A stretch of DNA of 64,000 nucleotides from Sedimentibacter sp. MB35-C1 (GCF_030913635.1 NZ_CP133188.1:2046001-2110000), one strand, 5' to 3'. Shown: positions 34,233-44,011, numbered from the stretch's first letter. Translations and numbers: made by a program. Notes: generated by a model from the letters alone, not told the origin.

Positions 34233-35993
34233 ATGAAATTGAAAAAAATGTTATCACTACTGCTGGCAGTAATGCTTGTTTTCTCAATGACTGCATGCCA
34301 GCAAAAAGAAGTTGAACAGCCAGCTGAAGCGAATAAATCGGAAGAGCTTGTAAGCACTTCTGTTCAGGGAGAGGGAACTGGAAAATACGGCCCATTTAAG
34401 GTTGAAGTTACTTTGGAAAATTCCGAAATTAAAGATATTAATGTTACAGAAAGCTCAGAGTCAGGGTTCACTGAACCTGTAATTGCTCAGTTAACTAAAC
34501 AGATGATTGATTCAAATTCTGTTGATGTTGATGCTGTTACAGGAGCAACTTTAACAAGTTTTGCATTTATCAATGCTGTTAAAGATGCTGTAGAACAGTC
34601 GGGTGCGGCGCTTACTGCAAAAGAAGTTAAAGCAGTAGAGGAAAAGGTTGAAGATGCTTCAACTGACATAGTAATTGTAGGAGCCGGTGGAGCAGGACTT
34701 ACAGCAGCAATCGAGGCTACTAACAAAGGAGCAAACGTAATAGTTGTTGAAAAAAATGCATTTATGGGTGGAAATACTAACTACGCAACAGGTGGTATGA
34801 ATGCAGCCGGAACAAAATATCAAGAAGAAAAAGGAATAGAAGATAGTCCGGAACTTTTCTATGAAGATACTATGAAGGGTGGAAAAAATCTTAATAATCC
34901 GGAACTTTTAAAGGTATTTACAGAAAATTCTGCTGATACAATTTATTGGCTTGAAAGCATTGGTGCTAGCCTGTCTGAAGTTGGAAGATCAGGAGGACAA
35001 AGCGTAGATAGATTACATAAAGCACCTGGTGGAATGCCAATAGGAACTCATTTAATGGATGTTTTTAGCAATCAGGTTAAGGAACTTGGAATTGAAGTTA
35101 GATTAAACACTAAGGCAGTTGAGATATTGTCAGAAGGAAATACTGTAACTGGAATTAAAGTTGAAAATGAAGATGGAAACAGCTACACTATTAATGCAAA
35201 AGCTGTAATATTAGCTACAGGTGGATTTGGAGCAAACCCTGAAATGGTTGAAAAATATAATCCAGCGCTTAAAGGATTCGGAACTACAAACTCACCGGGA
35301 GCAACAGGTGATGCATTGGCAATGGTCGAAAATCTCAATGTTTCATTGACTGATATTGATCAGATACAAACACATCCTACAGTTGTTCCAAAAATCAACG
35401 AAATGATTACCGAAGGTATAAGAGGTGACGGTGCTATACTTGTTAATCATGAAGCTCAGAGATTTATAAATGAACTTGAAACAAGAGATGTTGTATCAAA
35501 GGCTATACTTGAGCAAAACGGAGCTACTGCATTCTTGGTTCTTGATAATCAAACATATAAAGATGCATCTACTTATGAAAAATATAAAAATCAAGGTCTT
35601 TTAAAGGAAGCTCAGACGCTTGCAGAACTTGCTGATATTATGAAAGTTGACGCAGCTACTTTAGAAGCAACAGTTGCAAAATACAATGAAGCTGTTAAGG
35701 CGAAATCAGACCCTGATTTCGGCAGAACATCATTGGAAGTTGAACTTGTTGAAGGACCTTTCTACGCAGTTGAAATATCCCCTGCAGTTCACCACACAAT
35801 GGGCGGTGTTACTATCAATACAAGCACACAGGTTATGAACGAATCCGGCGAACCGGTTGTAGGATTGTATGCTGCAGGTGAAGTTACTGGAGGAATTCAC
35901 GGCGGAAACAGAATCGGTGGAAACGCAGTTGCTGACATAACTGTATTCGGAAGAATAGCTGGAGATAATGCAGCAGCTTTTGTAGGAAAATAA
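34233..35993 (+). CDS. Exported FMN/FAD flavoprotein reductase (fumarate/urocanate reductase-like lipoprotein)
   Basis: A 586-residue lipoprotein (lipobox ending at Cys22) of the FMN_bind plus FAD_binding_2 architecture. Such proteins reduce fumarate, urocanate, cinnamates or similar enoates outside the membrane with electrons from the quinone pool or flavin-based export. Residues 45-120 are the FMN-binding domain, with the covalent attachment motif TGATLT at 103-108. The FAD domain starts near 147 (DIVIVGAGGAGLTAAIEA) and ends with GLYAAGEVTGGIHGGNRIGG. The substrate-binding arginine region (RNSV/HTMGG-like) is present as HHTMGGV. The acceptor is unknown. It has its own consensus promoter and terminator. 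Confidence 0.92.
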   Translation: MKLKKMLSLLLAVMLVFSMTACQQKEVEQPAEANKSEELVSTSVQGEGTGKYGPFKVEVTLENSEIKDINVTESSESGFTEPVIAQLTKQMIDSNSVDVDAVTGATLTSFAFINAVKDAVEQSGAALTAKEVKAVEEKVEDASTDIVIVGAGGAGLTAAIEATNKGANVIVVEKNAFMGGNTNYATGGMNAAGTKYQEEKGIEDSPELFYEDTMKGGKNLNNPELLKVFTENSADTIYWLESIGASLSEVGRSGGQSVDRLHKAPGGMPIGTHLMDVFSNQVKELGIEVRLNTKAVEILSEGNTVTGIKVENEDGNSYTINAKAVILATGGFGANPEMVEKYNPALKGFGTTNSPGATGDALAMVENLNVSLTDIDQIQTHPTVVPKINEMITEGIRGDGAILVNHEAQRFINELETRDVVSKAILEQNGATAFLVLDNQTYKDASTYEKYKNQGLLKEAQTLAELADIMKVDAATLEATVAKYNEAVKAKSDPDFGRTSLEVELVEGPFYAVEISPAVHHTMGGVTINTSTQVMNESGEPVVGLYAAGEVTGGIHGGNRIGGNAVADITVFGRIAGDNAAAFVGK

Positions 35994-36050
35994 TTAAAAA
36001 GTTCCGGATATAGGCGGGGCGTAATAGGGAAGTTTGTACTTTCTTACGGT

Positions 36051-36084
36051 AAGGCACAGGATATTTCGGTATCCTGTGCCTTTT
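36051..36084 (+). terminator. Terminator of the exported flavoprotein
   Basis: AAGGCACAGGAT at 36051-36062 pairs perfectly with ATCCTGTGCCTT at 36071-36082 around an 8-nt loop, then TTTT. Confidence 0.88.
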
Positions 36085-36095
36085 CCGTTTTCACC

Positions 36096-36151
36096 ACCAG
36101 CTGTTTGTATTGGCGGTGGGCGAAAGCCCGCTGTCAATACAAACAGCTGGT
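36096..36151. repeat. Long perfect inverted repeat at an island edge
   Basis: A 17-bp arm, ACCAGCTGTTTGTATTG (36096-36112), pairs with 36135-36151. The inner sequence continues the pairing with G-T wobbles and closes on a GAAA loop. It has no T run, so it is more likely an RNA structure or the edge of a mobile element than a simple terminator. Confidence 0.6.
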
Positions 36152-36434
36152 CTACCTTAAAGAGTAGTAAACGTATCCTCACGCCCCACATTTTCCTGTT
36201 GCTTTTTCGCTCTCTGTCCGTTACAAATGAGAGCAACCAATTTTTTTGAAACCGTAGGGTTTCGTGAGACGTCATTCCATTACCGTGGAGTGGCGGCTTT
36301 TGCTATTTCACAATCATAGGCATCGCTCCTTTCATAGTCTAATTATTATATATAATAGCAATTAGACTATAGCCATATATTCAAGACTAATGTATAATTT
36401 AACAAGGAATAAGTCTTTGATGAGGTGACAAAGG
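36152..36434. other. Gene-free stretch before the DUF6076 gene
   Basis: Contains an 11-bp inverted repeat, ATAGTCTAATT at 36334-36344 and AATTAGACTAT at 36360-36370, that may be an operator. I see no gene here. Confidence 0.5.
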
Positions 36435-37387
36435 ATGGCACAAAAATATAAGGTCTGGATTGCAGATGACAAAGAGCATTTTGAATTTGGGAATGAACAG
36501 AAAAAGAAAAAAGACTTTCCCTTTGGGGAAAGTCTGATGGATTTGCTGTATTTGGATGTGTGGTCTGACAGCAGTTTTTTGAGGGAATGGGTAACGCTCT
36601 CATGGAACTGTATTCTTCCAAGGAACAGCGGTATGCAGATGAATTCTTAACTGTATTGGACACGATAGCGCCCAAACATATCTACTTTGAACTGCTTCGT
36701 TTGGAATGGCGGGAACGTTTGGAACAGGCGAATCGACAAAATTATGAGGATATTGTGAACCTGCTGCCTCGCAAGGTATTGACGCACATTCCATCCAATA
36801 TTCACACCATGCAGGAACAGATTAAAACAATCTTTGCCTATGTACTGGATTTGGACACCAGCTCCAAGGAGCCAGTACGGAAGAAGATGGTTCGGTATTA
36901 TAATCACCGTGGCAGTGACCAGCTAAATACTTTTCAATTCCAGCCCCAGCCCATGAGTTTTGAGGTTATAGATAAGAGGACATTTACGGAGGTGTTGTAT
37001 CCCAATGATATTTATGACATCATTGACTACTTTGTCCGTGAGTTTGTAAAGCGTGGACAGCCTGTACGTATCTGCAAAAACTGCAAGCGGTATTTTGCCA
37101 TTGTTGAGCGTACTGATGCGGAATACTGCAATCGTCCCATAGACGATAAGGGTCGTACCTGCAAAAATATGGGAGCTATTACCCTTTGGAATGAAAAGCG
37201 AAAAGATGATGAAATCTTTAAAGTTTACCGCAGAGAGTACAAAAAACGCTTTGGGTGGATTAAGGCAAGGAAAATCGAGCACGATGCTTTCTATGCTTGG
37301 AGTCAAAAGGCCAGAGAACAGAAGGCAAGATGTGAAGCTGGGGAAATCCGCTTGCAAGAGTTTACTGAGTGGCTAATGAATTCATAA
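36435..37387 (+). pseudogene. DUF6076 family gene broken by a one-base frameshift
   Basis: Two overlapping frames give one protein of about 317 residues. The first starts MAQKYKVWIADDKEHF at 36435 and reads through REW. The second continues GNALMELYSSKEQRY and runs to 37387. One missing G in the GGG run at 36589-36591 restores the join (REW-GNALMELY). The C-terminal half has a zinc-finger-like cysteine set (RICKNCKRYF, AEYCN, RTCKN), typical of DUF6076 proteins of unknown function, often on mobile elements. A sequencing error or real mutation cannot be told apart here. Confidence 0.75.
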
Positions 37388-37424
37388 TGGTTTCTGGATT
37401 TTGGTAACACAGGGAGGGATATAA

Positions 37425-37949
37425 ATGCTGATATTTTTACTTGCACTTATTGATGATGAAGGTGACCGTCAAAAATTCACAATGATTTTTAATCAGTATC
37501 ATATCCAAATGGAGAAGGTTGCCATGCGTATATTGTCGGAACAAAGGGATGCAGAAGATGCAGTTCAGAATGCCTTTATGCAAGTTATAAAGCACTTTGA
37601 AAAAGTTACAGAGATTCCCTGTGAGGAATTATTGTTTTGGCTCATTTCTATAACGAAGAACGAAGCTCTCATGATTTGGCGAAAAAATAAAAAAACAGTA
37701 CCTCTGGAGGATTGGAACGTATTCACGTCAGCATCCGATAGCGACATGGATTATAAGGCATTAGTGGCTCTTTTTATGCGTATGCCGGAAACATATCGTG
37801 CGGTACTTGAAATGAAACTGTTGTTGAATTATACAGATCGTGAGATTGCTCAGCATTTAGGCATCACCGAAACCGCAGTCAGCACTCGTGCCAGCCGAGG
37901 TCGTCTGTTACTGCAAAAGCTTGTGAGAAAAGAGGGATTTCACATATGA
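37425..37949 (+). CDS. ECF-type RNA polymerase sigma factor
   Basis: A 174-residue sigma factor. Region 2 is at about residues 20-85 (SEQRDAEDAVQNAFMQVIKHFEKV and LLFWLISITKNEALMIWRK). Region 4 is at about 110-165 (YRAVLEMKLLLNYTDREIAQHLGITETAVSTRASRGRLLLQK). AGGGAGG precedes the ATG. Its end overlaps the next gene by 4 bp. It lies in the island-like block and probably drives that block. Confidence 0.93.
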   Translation: MLIFLLALIDDEGDRQKFTMIFNQYHIQMEKVAMRILSEQRDAEDAVQNAFMQVIKHFEKVTEIPCEELLFWLISITKNEALMIWRKNKKTVPLEDWNVFTSASDSDMDYKALVALFMRMPETYRAVLEMKLLLNYTDREIAQHLGITETAVSTRASRGRLLLQKLVRKEGFHI

Positions 37950-38650
37950 CTGATGAAGAAGTTGATAAACTTATGCGCAGAATTTTACTGGATGCATTGC
38001 AGTTGGAGTGGGCTGATTACTTAAAAAATACTTCTCCTGTGGAAACATCAAAACAATACCGTTATGCAATGCAAAAAATGCTTGCTGATCCTCTGGCGTG
38101 GTATCGTAAAGAGACTCGTCCAATATGGAAAAAATCACTTCAGGTCGTGGCATCCATTGTAATGGCTTTCACTATTGCTCTTGGATCGCTTATGGCTGCA
38201 AGCCCTACTGTTCGGGCTGCAGTTCTGCAATGGGTCAGAGAGTGGTATGATACACATATTGTTTATCAATATTCAGGGGAAGCAACACAGGCAGAAATGC
38301 CTCAATATCAAATTGCAGATTTGCCAGAAGGTTATGTGGAGATTGACAGGAGTGAATTACCGGGCTATGTAAGCGTGACTTATCAAAATGCAGACGAAGA
38401 AATTTTATATCTGGATTACTCATTTATCCAGCAGGGTGCGGCATCTGATTTTGTGACAGATAGCATGGAGGTATCTGAAATTACAGTAAACGGATGTCAC
38501 GGACAACTATTTCTATCGAAAACACCAGAGCAAACAAGCGCTATCACTTGGATTGACGTGGATAAAAATCTACAATTCACTGTGGATGGTTTCTTGAATG
38601 AAACAGAAATTTTGAATGTAGCTGAGAGCGTTTTTTGGAATAAAAAATAA
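37946..38650 (+). CDS. Putative anti-sigma factor with DUF4367 domain
   Basis: A 234-residue protein with a helical cytoplasmic N-terminus of about 70 residues, one membrane segment at about 73-93 (QVVASIVMAFTIALGSLMAAS) and an outer DUF4367 domain (YQIADLPEGYVEIDRSELPG, FVTDSMEVSEITVNGCHGQL). This layout with an overlapping ECF sigma gene is standard for anti-sigma factors in Firmicutes. The outer domain would sense a wall or surface signal, which is inference. Confidence 0.85.
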   Translation: MTDEEVDKLMRRILLDALQLEWADYLKNTSPVETSKQYRYAMQKMLADPLAWYRKETRPIWKKSLQVVASIVMAFTIALGSLMAASPTVRAAVLQWVREWYDTHIVYQYSGEATQAEMPQYQIADLPEGYVEIDRSELPGYVSVTYQNADEEILYLDYSFIQQGAASDFVTDSMEVSEITVNGCHGQLFLSKTPEQTSAITWIDVDKNLQFTVDGFLNETEILNVAESVFWNKK

Positions 38651-38756
38651 AATAAAAAAATATATAAAAATTTGTGAGAAATTTACCTTCTGCTGCATTT
38701 ACATAATAGAAACACACAAAGTATTCTCTGTTAAAATGTAGAAGGAGGTGATTTTT

Positions 38757-39110
38757 ATGAAAAAGAGTATTTTTGCTATTGTGTTACTGCTTGTGCTGAC
38801 ACTTTCAATGTCAGCTGAGGCGGCGGAAACCCGAGCGATTCGCAGTCGACCCAGTTTATCATTTAGCGGAACTACCGCAACCTGCTCGGTTGACTGCAAA
38901 AGCGGAAACTCCAAAGATGATTTATCCGTAACCCTGACCCTTTGGCGAGGGAAAACGTTGGTTGATTCTTGGAGTGACTCAGGAACTGGGCGAGTTATTC
39001 TATCTGAACAATGCACAGTTAAAAAAGGTCAGAACTACAAGCTAACCTTGTCCTATTCGGTGAATGGACAAGCACAATCTTCTGTATCTGTTACCGGTAC
39101 GTGCCCATAG
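38757..39110 (+). CDS. Small exported protein of unknown function
   Basis: A 117-residue protein with a clear signal peptide (KKSIFAIVLLLVLTLSMSAEA, cleavage near residue 24). The rest is a small beta-rich domain containing three cysteines (TCSVDCKSG, LSEQC) and a fourth in the C-terminal TGTCP, so disulfides are possible. AAGGAGGTGA with a good spacing sets the ATG at 38757. It follows the sigma/anti-sigma pair, so it is a candidate regulon member. Confidence 0.75.
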   Translation: MKKSIFAIVLLLVLTLSMSAEAAETRAIRSRPSLSFSGTTATCSVDCKSGNSKDDLSVTLTLWRGKTLVDSWSDSGTGRVILSEQCTVKKGQNYKLTLSYSVNGQAQSSVSVTGTCP

Positions 39111-39275
39111 CCATAGAACTATACCCTCCTAATCCGTATGATAAGAGCCATGCACTCTACCTGGTTTGATTAATCTTAGATTGGGATACGATGGGTAATT
39201 TGAAAGTTTATAATAAGGAATAAATATGGTGTCATACAAAGAAACTTAAATTTAAAAAGGAAAGAAGGTTTATTT

Positions 39276-40187
39276 ATGAACAAAGTTTTTTCGTCCCTAT
39301 TAGCATTGTGTGTTGCTGTATCAATGCTTGCATCATCAGCTATTACGGCAATGGCTGCCCCAGTGTATGAGGGTAACGACTCCACCACTACTATAACAAC
39401 TGAATATGAGGCAGTATTAGAACAGTCAAAGATTTACAATCAACAAAGGAGTGCAAGAGGCATTGATCCTTTGGTAGAATTTGAAAAGGGATTTACCAAG
39501 AGAGCCGCTTTATCGGAAGCGGAATTAAAAGGAATGGGGTATTCCAAAGAAGAAATAACTGCACTAAAGGAGTATTTGAAAGGCAATATCTCGTTTGAAG
39601 CTGCAGCAACTAGAGCCTCGGCCGATCTTACAGCAACACTGACTAACTCTAAGCATACCACAACACGATATACCTGTAAATATAGTTGGTCATGGGACAA
39701 AACACCAATAGGTCTGGGTGAAGATGCATTTGCTTTGGCAATGTCTGGAATTGACTCGAAGAGCAAAGCCTTTGAAACAAAAAAAATGAGTAGCTCAGCA
39801 TCAGTAAGCTTTCATTATACAGATGGTACCTTCTACAAAACCGAAACTCCATCGACATCCACAAGTGGAAATTCTGTAAAATGCACCTTTGACTCATATA
39901 AAATGAATAGTTTGGGAGATCGCTGGGTCTGGGCCAAGAGCGGATATATTACATTGTCTATTGCACCAGCCGTTTCTAACAGCACAACCTTTGAATGCGC
40001 ACGAGCATATGGTGAATATGCTCACTCCACTACATCTTCAGGAACGATAGATATTTCTGTAACCGTTGATGCCGCGGGTTCAATTACTGTTTCTTTCACC
40101 CACAGTAAGGGTAACACCAAAAGAACGCTTTGGGGGTATAAACAAATCATTTTTTACAATGACGGCACATCTCATGAAGAATCCTAA
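39276..40187 (+). CDS. Exported protein of unknown function
   Basis: I do not recognise this 303-residue protein. It has a signal peptide of about 28 residues (ALCVAVSMLASSAITAMA). Residues 30-110 are charged and helical (EYEAVLEQSKIYNQQRSARG, YSKEEITALKEYLKGN). The remainder is rich in Ser, Thr and aromatic residues with beta character, like a surface-exposed domain. GGAAAGAAGG lies before the ATG. It is in the second ECF sigma unit. Confidence 0.7.
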   Translation: MNKVFSSLLALCVAVSMLASSAITAMAAPVYEGNDSTTTITTEYEAVLEQSKIYNQQRSARGIDPLVEFEKGFTKRAALSEAELKGMGYSKEEITALKEYLKGNISFEAAATRASADLTATLTNSKHTTTRYTCKYSWSWDKTPIGLGEDAFALAMSGIDSKSKAFETKKMSSSASVSFHYTDGTFYKTETPSTSTSGNSVKCTFDSYKMNSLGDRWVWAKSGYITLSIAPAVSNSTTFECARAYGEYAHSTTSSGTIDISVTVDAAGSITVSFTHSKGNTKRTLWGYKQIIFYNDGTSHEES

Positions 40188-40278
40188 TTTGGCGCTAACT
40201 AAATAATATAATACTACCAGTGCAGGTCCTCGTTAACGGGGGCCTGCAAATTGAAATCTTTGAGAGAGGAGTATGTCC

Positions 40279-40794
40279 ATGGGTAAGGTGTTTTGGAAAT
40301 CCGGTTTTTTGATTTGCTTATTATTTTGTTTAGTTTCTTGTCAAACAAATACTAATAAAGGTTCAATAGACCCTGCTACATACACGTGGCCAGTTACCGA
40401 CTCATTATCAACTGAAATAGAGTATAGAGAAGGGGGGAAAATTAAATATGTACATGCTCAAACTGGTTATGCGGATGCAAGCGGTATATATGAAGATGTA
40501 AATTACTGGACTGTCTATATTGAAAATGTAGAGCTTGGGGATATTGAAAACTATATTGCCCAGTTGAAATCATATGGTTTTTCATACTTTAGTTTTGATG
40601 AATCTGAGGAAGAACCTAATGTTGAATTTGTCTGGCCAGGTTATTTTATGTGGGATGGCACGACCGAAAAATATATCATCAAAATTTATTTAAACGAAGA
40701 AAAACAAGAAATGAAAAACGCGGAAACTAACGAAACGTTCTATTATAATTTGCGTCTGGAATTATTAGATAACAATATATGGAAACCGCATTAA
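40279..40794 (+). CDS. Small lipoprotein of unknown function
   Basis: A 171-residue lipoprotein with lipobox at FCLVSCQTN (Cys at about residue 22). The remainder is a soluble domain with acidic and aromatic residues (YAQTGYADASGIY-like, VEFVWPGYFMWDGTTEKYIIKIYL). I set the ATG at 40279, 9 bp after AGAGGAG; an ATG at 40273 is too close to it. It resembles the small lipoproteins of the DUF6591 type only loosely. It closes the island-like block. Confidence 0.7.
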   Translation: MGKVFWKSGFLICLLFCLVSCQTNTNKGSIDPATYTWPVTDSLSTEIEYREGGKIKYVHAQTGYADASGIYEDVNYWTVYIENVELGDIENYIAQLKSYGFSYFSFDESEEEPNVEFVWPGYFMWDGTTEKYIIKIYLNEEKQEMKNAETNETFYYNLRLELLDNNIWKPH

Positions 40795-41410
40795 TTGACA
40801 GGCAACAAAGTTAATTAATTTTATCCCTTAAGTACTGAATTAATGAATATGCGTACCTCTGATGAATATATTTGTAGTTATTGTCATAAGCCCTATATAC
40901 TATTATATAGATGAGGTCGTACAAAATAGTAAGGCTTACTAGTTTTGCTCCGCATCACCCTAATTACTATGGAGCTTTTCACGTGATTATGCTGAATGAT
41001 GTAATGCGGCAAGCAGGACAAGCATAGCCCAAAATAGAAGCAACCAACAAGGAGACATATCTCTGTCGGTTGCTTCTATTTTGGCCAATGGTTATTGACT
41101 ACGAAATAATACAAACTCTCAACCGATTTGCTTGACAGCCTTTTCTCTAACTTCCCTATGAAGCCCGCCTTTTCCGGAACTTTTTATATAACAGCCATTG
41201 CAGGGAAATAATTTATAATTAACAGGAAGCTTCCCCAATAACATGGTGAGCTTCTTTGTATTGCAAAGAAAATGCTGTTAAAGATACAAATATACAATGC
41301 AAATATGCACAGAGTTTTTAGTAAACTAATTGTTGTGGAAATTAATTATGAATTAGTTTATAATAAAAGCCATTACGACGTGAAACTATAGAAATAGGGA
41401 AGGATAATAA
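40795..41410. other. Long intergenic stretch at the right end of the island-like block
   Basis: Holds the hairpin at 41029-41084. On the minus strand a 41-codon frame, 41119-41244, reads LFPCNGCYIKSSGKGG and ends EVREKAVKQIG. It looks like the end of a broken gene, perhaps a transposase, but I cannot assign it. The rest shows nothing. Confidence 0.4.
41029..41084. terminator. Strong hairpin right of the island-like block
   Basis: A perfect 17-bp stem pairs CCAAAATAGAAGCAACC at 41029-41045 with its complement at 41068-41084. The loop of 22 nt can form a smaller GAGA/TCTC stem. It lacks a long T run. Confidence 0.55.
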
Positions 41411-42124
41411 ATGAAATTTATATTAGATACACATACACACACATTGGCCAGCGGCCACGCTTACAGTACCATACGTGAAATGGCTGCTGCAGCAAAAGAA
41501 AAAGGATTAGAGCTTCTGTCCATAACAGAGCACGGACCTAAAATGCCAGGTTCAGCTACAGATTTCTATTTTGCAAATTTGGGTGCAGTTGACAGAAACA
41601 TGTACGGTGTTGAATTGCTTATGGGTTCTGAAGTGAACATAATGGATTACGAAGGAAATGTGGATTTGAAAGATAGCTTGCTAAAAAATTTAGATATTGT
41701 TATTGCAAGTATGCATTTGCCGTGCATTGCACCGGGAACAAAAGAAGAAAATACGAAAGCCTATTTAAATGTTATGAAAAATCCATATGTAAACATAATA
41801 GGTCATCCTGATGACAGTAACTTTTTAGCGGATTTTAAAGCTCTTGTTTTAGGAGCAAAAGAACATAATGTTTTGCTTGAATTAAATAACTCTTCTCTTG
41901 ATCCTAATAATTACAGAAGAGATACAAAGAAAAATGATATTGAAATGCTTAAATTGTGCAAGGAATATGGTGTTCCTATAGTAATTGGCAGTGACGCTCA
42001 TACAGATACTGCAGTGGGAAGTCATGATTTGGCAATGGAAGTAATAAAAGAAGCAGAATTTCCCATTGAACTTGTTATAAATCGTTCTGTTGAAGAATTA
42101 AAAAAATTTATAAAAAAATATTAA
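41411..42124 (+). CDS. PHP domain phosphatase (YcdX-like)
   Basis: A 237-residue metal-dependent phosphoesterase of the PHP superfamily, YcdX group. The trinuclear metal-site residues are visible: HTHT at residues 8-11, EHG at about 41, a glutamate in MGSEVN, SMHLP, GHPDD and SDAHTD near the C-terminus. GGGAAGGA lies before the ATG. It forms a single-gene unit. The substrate is not known. Confidence 0.92.
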   Translation: MKFILDTHTHTLASGHAYSTIREMAAAAKEKGLELLSITEHGPKMPGSATDFYFANLGAVDRNMYGVELLMGSEVNIMDYEGNVDLKDSLLKNLDIVIASMHLPCIAPGTKEENTKAYLNVMKNPYVNIIGHPDDSNFLADFKALVLGAKEHNVLLELNNSSLDPNNYRRDTKKNDIEMLKLCKEYGVPIVIGSDAHTDTAVGSHDLAMEVIKEAEFPIELVINRSVEELKKFIKKY

Positions 42125-42259
42125 TTTAATGGTTTGTAACGAGCATAAAAACGTGTTTGAATTTTTTGAGAAATAGTAAAAAAATTTCAAAAATAATTTC
42201 GCATTACTTCATTAATAAAAACATATGCTGAGGGAACTATATAATCGGAGGTGTTTTTA

Positions 42260-42685
42260 TTGAAATTAAGAGATATAATGTCCAGAGAAATTGCCAGCTT
42301 AAAACAAGATGACTCAATAGAAGCTGCAGCTCAATTAATGAAACAACATGATGTAGGCTCAATTCCTATTACTAATCAAGGAAAAGTTATTGGTATCGTC
42401 ACAGACAGAGATATTACTCTAAGATCTGTTGCATCAAATAATCAATCTAAGTCGCTAAAGGAAGTTATGACTTCAAATCCATCAGTAGGCTCTCCTGAAA
42501 TGGATGTGCATGAAGCTGCAAGAATAATGGGTGAAAAGCAGATACGAAGACTGCCGGTTGTAGAAAATAACTGTCTCGTAGGAATGGTCTCATTAGGGGA
42601 TATTTCTGTGGAGTCAAAGCTTCAGGACAATGCAGAAGTTGCTCTGAAAAACATATCAAAACCTTCATCTAACGCTTTTAAATAG
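42260..42685 (+). CDS. CBS domain pair protein
   Basis: A 141-residue protein made of two CBS domains, which bind adenosine nucleotides or related ligands and usually regulate a partner. The two repeats are MSREIASLKQDDSIEAAAQLM with GIVTDRDITLR, and MTSNPSVGSPEMDVHEAARIM with GMVSLGDISVE. I chose TTG 42260, 8 bp after GGAGG, over GTG 42251. No partner gene is adjacent. A terminator follows. Confidence 0.93.
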   Translation: MKLRDIMSREIASLKQDDSIEAAAQLMKQHDVGSIPITNQGKVIGIVTDRDITLRSVASNNQSKSLKEVMTSNPSVGSPEMDVHEAARIMGEKQIRRLPVVENNCLVGMVSLGDISVESKLQDNAEVALKNISKPSSNAFK

Positions 42686-42694
42686 CGGATTATT

Positions 42695-42730
42695 AAAAGC
42701 AAAACAGGATAGCTCCTGTTTTGCTTTTTG
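42695..42730 (+). terminator. Terminator after the CBS gene
   Basis: AAAAGCAAAACAGGA at 42695-42709 pairs with TCCTGTTTTGCTTTT at 42714-42728 around a 4-nt loop, with T tail. Confidence 0.9.
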
Positions 42731-42993
42731 CTTGTCATTGAAATGAAATTGCTCTTGCAGTATATGCTCATTGTAGTTTTCTAATTATAAAAAATTTCTT
42801 TGTTAAATAAGTAATTTAGTCAAAATGCTGCAGCTAAGTATGAATACAGAATGAAAAGCCTTGGAAAATCAACATTCCACAAGAGTTTCTATTGCTGGAT
42901 GTTTGACTTTATGATATAATGTCGAAATATAAAGTTTAAAGAACGTTAAAATGTGATTATTAGAAGAATAAGAAAAGGTTTGGATATAAAGAT
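42731..42993. other. Intergenic stretch before an unknown membrane gene
   Basis: AT-rich with no supported gene. ATGATATAATG near 42910-42920 provides a -10-like box for the next gene. Confidence 0.4.
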
Positions 42994-43827
42994 ATGTTCA
43001 AGAAAAGTAACCATAAATATAAAATAATATATAATAATTATCAGTTTTATGAAAGTTCTGCACTGATTGGATTTATAAGAAATCAAATGACAGAAGGCTA
43101 TTATCTTTGTGGAATGATAGGAGAATTTTGCAACATATTAAAATTTTGTTATGCAAAGACTAAGTCTCCAAAATCATGCGCAATTTTCCGTAAACGTTTA
43201 GACGAACAGATAGATGCAGAGATAGAAAATATGAAAAACGAGGGTGCGAAAATTATATGCCAGAATAATTTGTACATAATATTTGAAGTTGATTCTTATG
43301 AAGTTGTTGAGACGAAGTTAGAAATAGCGGAAAAAAAGCAAAACAATTTACTTAGTGTTCCTATAAAAAAATCTATAGTTTTTATTTCGGTGCTACTTGT
43401 GCTTTCTGTAATCGGCTTGATTTTGAAAATATTATTGATAGAAAACGGGAACTTACATATTAACATTTTGAGTTTAGTGATTTGCTTAGCTCTAATTATA
43501 AATTTTCTTTTTTATTTTACAGGTGATATGCACGATATTATTTTCGGTATGGGGACATGCACAGATGGTAAAATATATTTTTCTACCCGCACAAAATTCA
43601 AAGATATGTTGTTTCATGTTGGAGATATATTTAAGTTCGGAATATTATTGGGAAGTATTTGCATTAGTGTAGCAATTTTATTAATTGCAAATGATGAAGT
43701 AATAGCTATTGATGTTTTAAAAATGTGGTTGATATGCTGTATTGGTGGTTATGCATCCAGGTTGCGCTACCAACGATCATATATATACCTGCTGCTAATT
43801 GAAGTGCTATTGGTGACATTAGGTTAA
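42994..43827 (+). CDS. Membrane protein of unknown function
   Basis: A 277-residue protein. The first 120 residues are soluble and resemble the DUF2812 type (YNNYQFYESSALIGFIRNQMTEGYYLCGM, FCYAKTKSPKSCAIFRKRLDEQ), a domain found near PadR regulators. The remainder has about five hydrophobic segments (from residue 127). No PadR gene is near. The ribosome site is weak. It is likely genuine because codon use and hydropathy are regular. Assignment to DUF2812 is tentative. Confidence 0.65.
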   Translation: MFKKSNHKYKIIYNNYQFYESSALIGFIRNQMTEGYYLCGMIGEFCNILKFCYAKTKSPKSCAIFRKRLDEQIDAEIENMKNEGAKIICQNNLYIIFEVDSYEVVETKLEIAEKKQNNLLSVPIKKSIVFISVLLVLSVIGLILKILLIENGNLHINILSLVICLALIINFLFYFTGDMHDIIFGMGTCTDGKIYFSTRTKFKDMLFHVGDIFKFGILLGSICISVAILLIANDEVIAIDVLKMWLICCIGGYASRLRYQRSYIYLLLIEVLLVTLG

Positions 43828-44011
43828 TAGTATCAAGATTGTCAATGAGATAATTCAAAATGTGCAAGATGACAATGACAGCGTCCATGTACACACGAGT
43901 GTTTATAATTAACATAGACGGAATTTTACATCTTGTGTTATACTGTTCATAGCGAAAAGCTCATTTTGTTGTTTGTTATGAATAAAACATGCAATATTTG
44001 AAGAGGATTTT

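Noticed and set aside
41119-41244. Possible transposase fragment on the minus strand
   Set aside because: Only 41 codons with no recognisable catalytic motif, so I mention it only in the intergenic note.
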